From: Desulfatibacillum sp.
Lineage (GTDB): Bacteria > Desulfobacterota > Desulfobacteria > Desulfobacterales > Desulfatibacillaceae
Direction of reading: 5' to 3'
NCBI GenBank assembly: GCA_016342355.1
Contig: JAEINP010000046.1
Coordinates: 1 to 39,226 of the forward strand
Length of the DNA: 39,226 nucleotides
In this document: one piece after another, positions 33,099-39,226 of the stretch
Position numbering within the stretch: position 1 is the first letter of the stretch
Layout: every line of letters starts with the position of its first letter
The notes under the pieces: model-generated
Databases searched by the model: none
Seen by the model: only the letters and a program-made list of their open reading frames with translations
What the model was told of the DNA's origin: nothing
Made by a program: the position numbers and the translations under genes

Positions 33099-34406
33099 TC
33101 ATTCCGGCCCATGATAACGGGCCATTTGCGCCTGGGCAGGCAGCGACAGGGAGGGTTCGGTGAGACCTCCGCAGGATTGGGTAAGGGAGGATTTTTTAAA
33201 GGTGCATCCGGCTGGTTGCCGTTGGAACTCCCTAAGGCGCTGGCTGATGACATCCAAACCGGTGAGTTTAAAATCGGCAATGGCTTCTTTATAGACTTTG
33301 GGGTTATCAAGCAATTCCAAAACCTTATCTTGCATGCCGCCCGGACACAGGGAATCTTCAGGAATATAGTCCACCAGGTTTCTTTCCTTCAGGACCTGGG
33401 CCCGGATCAACTGTTCCTTGCGCGGAGTTTCCCGGGGCACAATCAAGGACACCCTTCCCAAAGTAAGAATTTCGCAAACCGTGTTATACCCCCCCATGCT
33501 AACCACCAGATCGGCAGCAGCCAGGATTTCCTCCATACGCTTATGGAACTGAATGGCCTGTATGCCCAATTTTCTGGCTCGGGAAACCACGTTATCCCGT
33601 TCCTTTTCCGCCATAAAAGGGCCTGTGACCAAAAGGCTTTTAAAGCGGTTCTTACCTTTGTTTTTTTCCACCATGGTCAAAAAACAATCCAAAAGGGCGT
33701 AGCCGTCCCCTCCGCCGCCCGTGGTGGCCACCACCAACTTCTCCCCGTCCCGGCACCCGAATTTCTTGCGCATAGCCTGGACGGCGCCGGGTTCCGGCAC
33801 ATTGCGGGGGATATAACCCGTAAATATCATCTTTTTATTAATTGCAGGAGGGATGCGGTATTCCCGGATGGGATCATAAAAATCCTGGATCCCATACACC
33901 CATATTTCACTGTATGTGTCCTCCAGGACGTCATAGATGCCCTTGTCCTGCCAGTCCTGACAGGTGGCCGAAGACTCGTCCATGATGTCCCGCAGGCCCA
34001 GCACAGTCCGGGTTCCGGGCAGGGATCTCCGCAACCACTGGAGGGTGGGAAGAATTTCCTTTTTCAGGCCAAGGGGTTCCTTGTCCACCACAAAAAGATG
34101 AGGCTGGAAGGTCTTGGCCGTGGCCTTGATAATACTTTTTCTGATGTCCAATGCCTGGTTGGGATGGATCTTGATGGAAAGAGGCAGATATTCCTCGTTG
34201 GCTTTTTTGATCATACCCGGGATCCGCACAAAATCGATCTTGTCCGGCAAGGCATAACGGCCCACAATGGGGGAGCCCGTGAGGATAAGGATATTGGTGT
34301 TACGCCCGCGCAAATGGGAAGCGATAGCCATGGTTCGGCGTATATGACCCAAACCATAGGTGTCGTGGGAATACATCAGGATATTATATGTTGATTTGCG
34401 TTTCAT
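33099..34406 (-). CDS. MurG-like (GT28-type) glycosyltransferase, first gene of the glycan operon
   Basis: The product is 435 residues. NILMYSHDTYGLGHIRRTMA is the N-terminal GT-B loop with G-x-G-H. VVATTGGGGDGYALL and VVSMGGYNTVCEILTLGR form the donor side, followed by VPRETPRKEQLIRAQVL. It is a paralogue of 28749-29915 and both probably act on the same type of acceptor. A C-terminal extension of about 40 residues rich in Ser, Gln and Pro follows the catalytic fold. I chose the ATG at 34406 because the frame upstream of it reads through the predicted promoter; an ATG at 34421 is possible. Predicted promoter at 34442-34470. Confidence 0.82.
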   Translation of the reverse strand: MKRKSTYNILMYSHDTYGLGHIRRTMAIASHLRGRNTNILILTGSPIVGRYALPDKIDFVRIPGMIKKANEEYLPLSIKIHPNQALDIRKSIIKATAKTFQPHLFVVDKEPLGLKKEILPTLQWLRRSLPGTRTVLGLRDIMDESSATCQDWQDKGIYDVLEDTYSEIWVYGIQDFYDPIREYRIPPAINKKMIFTGYIPRNVPEPGAVQAMRKKFGCRDGEKLVVATTGGGGDGYALLDCFLTMVEKNKGKNRFKSLLVTGPFMAEKERDNVVSRARKLGIQAIQFHKRMEEILAAADLVVSMGGYNTVCEILTLGRVSLIVPRETPRKEQLIRAQVLKERNLVDYIPEDSLCPGGMQDKVLELLDNPKVYKEAIADFKLTGLDVISQRLREFQRQPAGCTFKKSSLTQSCGGLTEPSLSLPAQAQMARYHGPE

Positions 34407-34441
34407 CCCCTGTTCCAACATGCGTGCGTGGAGTAATATTA

Positions 34442-34470
34442 CTATTAACAATTATGCCCTTACGGGTCAA
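34442..34470 (-). promoter_or_regulatory. Sigma-70 promoter of the glycan/transport operon
   Basis: On the minus strand TTGACC (34470-34465) is followed after exactly 17 bases by TAATAG (34447-34442). It lies about 36 bases upstream of the chosen start at 34406 and is the only convincing promoter seen for the following 17 kb of same-strand genes. Confidence 0.6.
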
Positions 34471-34508
34471 TAGGGAATTCAAATACAACGGCTTAAATTC
34501 ATTACGAT

Positions 34509-34537
34509 CCGGAACACCGGTATACATGACCGGAACA
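34509..34537 (-). promoter_or_regulatory. Paired direct repeat TGTTCCGG upstream of the operon promoter
   Basis: On the minus strand TGTTCCGG occurs at 34537-34530 and again at 34516-34509, exactly 21 bases apart (two helical turns), 39 to 67 bases upstream of the -35 box. Same-face spacing suggests an activator binding site. Confidence 0.4.
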
Positions 34538-34560
34538 TGGTTTGGCAAGGGGGACGGAAA

Positions 34561-34593
34561 TAAAAGGGCCCACGCTTGTCAGGCGTGAGCCCC
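34561..34593 (-). terminator. Rho-independent terminator of the chemoreceptor gene
   Basis: On the minus strand GGGCTCACGC pairs with GCGTGGGCCC (one mismatch) around a seven-base loop, followed by TTTTATTT. It lies about 50 bases after the stop at 34641 and separates the chemotaxis genes from the glycan operon. Confidence 0.88.
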
Positions 34594-34640
34594 GGTTTAT
34601 AAACAGCCTGCCCTAACCAAATACCAAACTCCTGACAGAT

Positions 34641-36998
34641 CTAAAAGTCCTTGAAATCCTCGTCATCAAAAGGAATGACCTGGGCCGGACTCACTTCCCG
34701 GGAATGGTCCAGTTTTTTGGGCCTGGCTCCTGGTTTTCCGCCATGCCTGGCAACGGCGCGCCCTGCGGGAGCGGCCAGAGCTTTTCTTGTCCCGCCTCTT
34801 TTGGCTGTGGTTTGCCTTTTACCGGCGGCGCCTCCCACCAGAGCCAATAATTCCTCCACGGAACTTTTCATGACTTCCGCCTGGGCGTTCATTTCTTCAG
34901 AGGCCGAGGCGGATTCTTCGGCATTGGCGGCATTTTGCTGGGTGACTTTGTCCATTTCAGAAACCGCCTTGTTGACCTGCTCAATCCCCTGAGCCTGCTC
35001 GTTGGAGGCCGCAGAGATTTCGCCCACCAGCTCCCCAACTTTCCTCGAACTTTCGGCCACCTGTCCAAAGGCCTCATTGGTTTTGGAAACCAATTCCCCT
35101 CCGTCGCCCACTTTTTTCACGGTGGATTCAATAAGGTTCGCCGTGTTCTTGGCGGCTTCCGCAGCCCGCATGGCCAAATTACGCACCTCGTCCGCAACCA
35201 CGGCAAAACCCGCCCCTGCCTCTCCGGCCCTGGCCGCTTCCACGGCCGCGTTCAGGGCGAGCAGATTGGTCTGGAAAGCGATTTCATCAATGGTCTTGAT
35301 GATCTTGGAGGTTTCTTCGCTGGCTTTGGATATCTCGCCCATAGACACTATCAGTTCCCCCATGGACTGGTTGGCTATGGCCACCACCTGGTTGGCGTCC
35401 CGCATGAGCTTGTCCGCCTGATCGGCGTTGTCCGCATTTTGTTTGGTCATGGAAGACATTTCCTCCAACGAGGAGGAAGTTTCCTCCAGGGACGCCGCCT
35501 GCTCCGAGGCGCCCTCGGCCAAAGACTGGCTGGAAGAGGAAACCTGCCCGGAGGCGGATGCCACCTGCTCGGCGCCTTCGTCCAAATCCGCACTGATCCG
35601 GCCCAAAACACTGGTGAGGCTGCGGGTGATGAAGATGGAACAGAATATGGCGACAACCAAACCAATGGAAAGCCCGATAATCATAAACACAGAGCTTGTG
35701 GAAAGAGCTGAGGCCGCCTGTTTGGCGATTTCGTCCGTCGTGGCCATGCCTGCGTCCGCCGTGTTCTTGCAAACCTCAATCAAATTATTGCCAGCTATCT
35801 CACGCTTACTTCCAATATCCTGGAGCGTTTTCCAGTCCGCCAGAAAACCAGCAAGGGCCGTGGAGTAATTCTGGCCCGCCGTCTGGGTGGTATCAATCTG
35901 ATCCAGGTTGACCTTACTCCGGGTGACTTTTCTCAATTCCGCATATTTGGCGTCCAGCTTGGGAAAATTCTCCAGAGCAGACTCAATAATTTTAGGATCA
36001 CGCATGGCCTGGGACTTGAACGCCTTTACCCGGGAATCGTTGCCCAAGTCTATAATGTCGTTCACCAGGAAAATCTTCAGGTTCCTCTCCATCATTTCTT
36101 TGTGCAACTGGTCTTGCTGGGAGGCCAGAAAGGACGAACAATTGGACACATACCTGCCTGCAGCGTCATCCATTTTGCCCTGTTGCTTGCTGAGCAGATT
36201 TTTATCCGCATAATCGCCTTTACGGAACTCCTCCAGATAACCGTTCATGGCGGCCCCATACGAGACGGCGGCGGCTTCGGTTTCATCAATCTGTTTGATG
36301 TTCGCTTCATTGCGGGTGACAGACCGGAGTTTGCTGGTATGCGTCTTGAGGTCGCCAAGTTTTTGGATGGCAGCTTCCAATTGATCGGGGTCCGCGTTGG
36401 CCTGGGCCTTGAAATTCATCACCCGAACTTCCGTGCCCAGATCCACAATGGCGGTTACCATTTTTACTTTGCTCTGCCTGTCTTCCAGCTCTTTTTGAAA
36501 GGCGATTCTCTGGTCTTCTAAAAATGCCGCACAGTTAGCCATAAATGCATCGGCATTATCATACAATTTACTCCTTTGAACATTCATGGCGGCGATGGTG
36601 GCTTCCGTCTGCGTCATCAATGCTTCATAGGAATTGGTAGCAGCCTGGGCATCGTCCACCTGCCCCTTCAAGGCCACCAAATGCTCCGACTTGTCCGCCA
36701 GTTCCTTGGCGTCATTAAGACTCTGGTTGACCGCCTCCAATTCCTTGAGCGCATTCTCCATGTACTGCACCTCCTCGGTCATGCCGTATCCGCGCATCTG
36801 ATACATGAGTCGGTTGGAAGCGCCTCGGAGGTCTGTGGTGACCTTGACTTCCGGCACATACTCATTGGCCAGTTTGTTGGAATCTGCCTCCACCCTTTTC
36901 ATGTTGTAGACGGCCATTCCTCCCAGGCCCATGGCTATCAATATGACTACCGTAAATCCCAGAACAATTCGCTGTCCTACTGTCATTTGTTTTCCCAT
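34641..36998 (-). CDS. Methyl-accepting chemotaxis protein, HAMP-less, duplicated helical sensor
   Basis: The product is 785 residues. Transmembrane helices at about 11-31 and 434-457 enclose a 400-residue all-helical periplasmic domain built from two repeats: [17 protein letters not shown]...[13 protein letters not shown] and [17 protein letters not shown]...[13 protein letters not shown], about 120-130 residues apart. This resembles bimodular helical (HBM-type) ligand domains. The second helix runs directly into the signalling helices without a recognisable HAMP. The hairpin tip [20 protein letters not shown] identifies the CheA/CheW contact. The C-terminus is a basic linker ending [11 protein letters not shown], possibly an adaptor-enzyme tether. 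The start is at 36998 behind AAAGGAG. The Cache-CheD-like gene lies 85 bases upstream on the same strand. Confidence 0.9.
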   Translation of the reverse strand: MGKQMTVGQRIVLGFTVVILIAMGLGGMAVYNMKRVEADSNKLANEYVPEVKVTTDLRGASNRLMYQMRGYGMTEEVQYMENALKELEAVNQSLNDAKELADKSEHLVALKGQVDDAQAATNSYEALMTQTEATIAAMNVQRSKLYDNADAFMANCAAFLEDQRIAFQKELEDRQSKVKMVTAIVDLGTEVRVMNFKAQANADPDQLEAAIQKLGDLKTHTSKLRSVTRNEANIKQIDETEAAAVSYGAAMNGYLEEFRKGDYADKNLLSKQQGKMDDAAGRYVSNCSSFLASQQDQLHKEMMERNLKIFLVNDIIDLGNDSRVKAFKSQAMRDPKIIESALENFPKLDAKYAELRKVTRSKVNLDQIDTTQTAGQNYSTALAGFLADWKTLQDIGSKREIAGNNLIEVCKNTADAGMATTDEIAKQAASALSTSSVFMIIGLSIGLVVAIFCSIFITRSLTSVLGRISADLDEGAEQVASASGQVSSSSQSLAEGASEQAASLEETSSSLEEMSSMTKQNADNADQADKLMRDANQVVAIANQSMGELIVSMGEISKASEETSKIIKTIDEIAFQTNLLALNAAVEAARAGEAGAGFAVVADEVRNLAMRAAEAAKNTANLIESTVKKVGDGGELVSKTNEAFGQVAESSRKVGELVGEISAASNEQAQGIEQVNKAVSEMDKVTQQNAANAEESASASEEMNAQAEVMKSSVEELLALVGGAAGKRQTTAKRGGTRKALAAPAGRAVARHGGKPGARPKKLDHSREVSPAQVIPFDDEDFKDF

Positions 36999-37083
36999 GA
37001 TGTCTCCTTTATTGGTTAATGCACTATATTGGTTCCAGCCCATAAATCGCAATCGTCTGGTATGACGATTCAGTCTTCACCAG

Positions 37084-38643
37084 TTATGTTTGTCCGCTTT
37101 CTTCTGCCTGCATGATCCGCCTGATGATGGCGCCCACGTTTTCGGCGTCTTCCATCGTGTGCCCTCCCATTCCCTTGTGATCTTTCAGTTTCCACAAAAC
37201 ATGCAAAGCAGACCGGCTATAATCGTAGCTGATAGTCGCCGAGTCCGCCTCGGGATTGTAGAAAACAAGAATCTGGGAAAGCAGGAAGCCCTCTTCAATC
37301 AGTTTATCAATAATCGCCGGCAAGGTGTGAGGATGGGGGGCGACCACCATAAAGCGTATGCGATGCTTTTCACTTGGATAAATGTCAAAACTCCGAATAC
37401 GCTTTATCATGCGGCCCAAAAGATTGAAGCCATCCCCCCCGTAGATCCTGTCCATGGGGCTGATGTGAGCCATATAACCAAACCTGCCCGGATAGGTTGC
37501 CAACAATCCTGTGCAGGTGGAAACCCCAAAGGTTTGCAAGCGTTCCCCGTTTTTTGCCCGGACAAACTCATCCATGTCGATTCGTAAGGTTTTTTGGGGG
37601 GGAAGAACGGACAGCTCATGCAAGGGGCTTGTTATGGCATCCTCCAACCGTGCAAGGAGCTTGTCCGCATAATATCTGCGGTGCCGGGCATAGTGCTGGG
37701 TGATGACTTCGTCTTTGTCCATTTTCGCCACAACAAGCCAACGCGTATCCATAAACAGGACCACCTGGAAGGAGGAAAACGCCTCCGAGCCCCGATAATC
37801 TGTGACTGTGCGATGGCCCTGCCCTTCATTGAACTTGGCCTGGATATTCCGGTCGTCCAGTTGTTTTTTTAAAATCGTGGAATCCCCGCTAAAATTGGAT
37901 TCCGTGAGCATAAGGCCTTGGCGGTTGACCAAAAAGGTCTCCCCTGTCTGGCCCAGGCTTTCAATCCAGGCGAAAATTGTGTTCAACTTATTGATGGCGC
38001 ATTGGAGCACCATCCAACCCCGCAGAACTCCTTCCTGGATCACCGGTTCCACAAAGAAAGCCGCGGCTTCCGAGGAAGGCGTGTAATTGGCAAAATCCAC
38101 AAAACACTCTTTCGTGGGTGACTTTTTGAGGCATTTGGATAGGGTGCTCCCAGAAAGATCCCCTTCAAAAAGGCTTTCATTGGGAGCGTATTGCTTGCGG
38201 ATAGAGTGGACGATCTCTCCCCGCAGATTCACAAAAAGAATGTCGTGAAAGGAAAAATAGTTTTCAATAAAATAAGCATTGTAGGAAAGTTCCAACTGCG
38301 CAATTTTTACTTCCAGGGCGGAGGGCACAGGACCATTCTTCATGGCCCTGTCAAATTGAAGACTGATGTCGAAGCATCCGATCATGAAAGGATCTTTAGC
38401 TGCTTTCAAAGCCAAATCATGAATGCGGTTGCAAAAACGTTCCAGTTCCAGAACTTTTTCCCGCCGGGCATAGTCCAGGTCCACATAAGACCAGTCAAAA
38501 ACCCCGTTAGCCGCCCTGGCGGACGAGGGCGCACTGGAAAGAGAAATCAACGCTATGCCAATCAAAGTCAAAGCTGTGCATACATGCCCTCTGTGAAAAT
38601 GGAAGGCGCCTTTCAAGTGGTGCTTTGTGTTCTTGCCATGCAT
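37084..38643 (-). CDS. Exported Cache sensor fused to a CheD-like domain
   Basis: The product is 519 residues. A basic start, hydrophobic segment (22-38) and SARA-ANG site look like a signal peptide or membrane anchor, and no second helix is seen, so the rest should be periplasmic. Residues about 60-310 form a Cache-type sensor, including ETFLVNRQGLMLTES. The C-terminal part (about 365-485) matches CheD: LQTFGVSTCTGLLATYPG and RFGYMAHISPMD correspond to TLGLGSCVAV...VGAMAHVMLPD of CheD. Thr371, Cys377 and His393 stand where CheD has its Thr-Cys-His triad (T21, C27, H44 in Thermotoga CheD, from memory). CheD deamidates receptor glutamines in the cytoplasm; an exported, sensor-fused version beside a chemoreceptor is unusual. 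Alternative: a catalytically idle CheD-like fold used for binding. Confidence 0.7.
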   Translation of the reverse strand: MHGKNTKHHLKGAFHFHRGHVCTALTLIGIALISLSSAPSSARAANGVFDWSYVDLDYARREKVLELERFCNRIHDLALKAAKDPFMIGCFDISLQFDRAMKNGPVPSALEVKIAQLELSYNAYFIENYFSFHDILFVNLRGEIVHSIRKQYAPNESLFEGDLSGSTLSKCLKKSPTKECFVDFANYTPSSEAAAFFVEPVIQEGVLRGWMVLQCAINKLNTIFAWIESLGQTGETFLVNRQGLMLTESNFSGDSTILKKQLDDRNIQAKFNEGQGHRTVTDYRGSEAFSSFQVVLFMDTRWLVVAKMDKDEVITQHYARHRRYYADKLLARLEDAITSPLHELSVLPPQKTLRIDMDEFVRAKNGERLQTFGVSTCTGLLATYPGRFGYMAHISPMDRIYGGDGFNLLGRMIKRIRSFDIYPSEKHRIRFMVVAPHPHTLPAIIDKLIEEGFLLSQILVFYNPEADSATISYDYSRSALHVLWKLKDHKGMGGHTMEDAENVGAIIRRIMQAEESGQT

Positions 38644-39069
38644 TAAAGAATCCCTGCTTTCGATTTTTTAAAAACTTCGTTTTTCCCAGCCTTACGGCGG
38701 AAAGCAATCTCAAAGGTATTTGCGGAGTCACCATGCATCACTATCAAGTTTCGTGCCAATCTTAATGATAATAGTAATATTTATTATTAGATAGAAATGA
38801 GTAAAAACATCGTGATACAATGTATAAATTTGTATAAGCACAAATGAAATACAGTCAGATGGAAGATTTAGATGTTTTTTGAGGTAATATGAGGTTTTTA
38901 GAGAAGAGTTTTGGTGGCGTGGCAAAAAGGCGAAAAATGATGTGTTTGCATATCTCAACATGCTGATTTTATAGGGTGCAACTTTTCAAAAAGCGACTTT
39001 TTGCCTAACCATCAGTTTTATGAAGTCTTATATGATATTCATAATTTAAAAAAGCTGCTGCTATTTTGA
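38644..39069. other. AT-rich intergenic region upstream of the Cache-CheD gene
   Basis: No gene is visible. It contains a GC hairpin with arms TTTCC-GCC and GGC-T-GGGAAA (minus strand, about 38680-38705), an A/T hairpin AAAAAC-TTC-GTTTTT near 38669-38684, and AAAAAG-CGA-CTTTTT at 38988-39002, which could act as a weak bidirectional terminator after the receiver remnant. A possible sigma-54 site is listed separately. I found no riboswitch that I could defend. Confidence 0.5.
38743..38759 (-). promoter_or_regulatory. Possible sigma-54 promoter for the Cache-CheD gene
   Basis: On the minus strand TTGGCACGAAACTTGAT matches the sigma-54 pattern YTGGCACG-N4-TTGCW with correct spacing. The -24 element is perfect, but the -12 element has A instead of the important C. 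It lies about 100 bases upstream of the start at 38643. Confidence 0.35.
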
Positions 39070-39226
39070 TTAATTATCTAAAACCATGCGCATTATAGCC
39101 GCCAGCTCCCTTTTGATCACAGGTTTCATAACAAAACCTTGTATGCCCATGGTAGTGTATTTTTCTTTCTGTAAATTCGTCTAAGGTCTTCCAAGGATGG
39201 GGAAGGGGAACAAGCCCCGGCCCCCC
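39070..39226 (-). pseudogene. Remnant of a receiver (response-regulator) domain, C-terminal end
   Basis: Reading the minus strand down to a TAA at 39070-39072, the last 36 codons encode the end of a receiver domain: KEKYTTMGIQGFVMKPVIKR followed by ELAAIMRMVLDN. This is the MG-I-x-x-F-V-M-K-P ending with the conserved Lys, like the C-terminal receiver of the hybrid kinase at 15046-17544. A stop codon (39183-39181) interrupts this frame upstream. Shifting by one base at the A5 run near 39161-39165 gives DEFTER in phase, so a one-base frameshift within an otherwise plausible receiver is likely, before the frame runs into GC-rich repeat sequence at the window edge. It may be a decayed hybrid-kinase gene truncated by that repeat. 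Confidence 0.55.

Noticed and set aside
33036-34394. Long open frame on the plus strand opposite the MurG-like glycosyltransferase
   Set aside because: It mirrors a gene with clear family motifs, has no ribosome-binding site, and its protein has no recognisable pattern.
38644-38760. Possible cyclic-di-GMP (GEMM) riboswitch before the Cache-CheD gene, suggested by CCGCAAATACC and a GCC-GTAA-GGC hairpin on the minus strand
   Set aside because: The defining GGGACGCAAAGCC-type segment and the receptor-loop helix are absent, so the match is not defensible.
1-39226. CRISPR array, tRNA or rRNA genes, complete insertion sequence or prophage
   Set aside because: No regularly spaced repeats, no cloverleaf or rRNA-like segment and no transposase or integrase gene could be seen by reading both strands.

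Overview
The window looks like chromosomal DNA of a Gram-negative anaerobe of the former Deltaproteobacteria, probably a Desulfobacterota sulfate reducer close to Desulfatibacillum. This is an inference from protein style, many exported proteins, moderate-to-high GC in the core and an abundance of PAS/GAF/receiver signalling proteins. No rRNA, tRNA, CRISPR array or complete insertion sequence was seen.

Region 1 (1-3900) is an AT-richer accessory patch: a SUKH (SMI1/KNR4) protein, a coupled pair of an SPFH/band-7 protein and an NAD-kinase-like protein, a one-helix membrane protein, and GC-rich palindromic repeats. Region 2 (3901-10731, minus strand) is a compact operon controlled by its own TetR regulator: tetR, ald (alanine dehydrogenase), a tandem-SCP2 protein, a class III aminotransferase, a two-subunit transketolase, and a second tandem-SCP2 protein. 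A consensus sigma-70 promoter overlaps a perfect 10+10 bp palindrome in front of tetR. Together these suggest alanine-driven amination of an aldehyde or ketone linked to two-carbon transfer, with hydrophobic-ligand carriers. I do not recognise the pathway.

Region 3 (10773-17544, plus strand, divergent from region 2) encodes a LuxP-type autoinducer-2 binding protein that keeps every AI-2/borate contact residue I can recall. It is followed by a sensor kinase with a LuxQ-like periplasmic domain, a single-domain receiver, and a REC-GAF-PAS-kinase-REC hybrid. No LuxU- or LuxO-like output is present, so this looks like LuxPQ sensing attached to a different phosphorelay.

Region 4 (17596-34470, minus strand) reads as one run of eleven tightly packed genes. 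Four glycosyltransferases, a histidine phosphatase and a polysaccharide deacetylase come first. Then come an FtsX-type permease, an ABC ATPase, a 1605-residue protein joining a metal-ligand-depleted M28 peptidase domain to an FtsX permease, and two large OPT-like membrane proteins. I infer a glycan or glycolipid assembly and envelope-transport system with unknown substrate.

Region 5 (34561-39226, minus strand) holds a HAMP-less chemoreceptor with a duplicated helical sensor. Immediately upstream of it is an exported protein that joins a Cache sensor to a CheD-like domain with the Thr-Cys-His triad intact. A possible sigma-54 promoter and a frameshifted receiver-domain remnant lie further upstream. 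The strongest candidates for an undescribed system are the exported Cache-CheD/chemoreceptor pair, the LuxPQ module outside Vibrio, the glycan-ABC-pseudopeptidase-OPT operon, and the SCP2-transketolase-aminotransferase operon.
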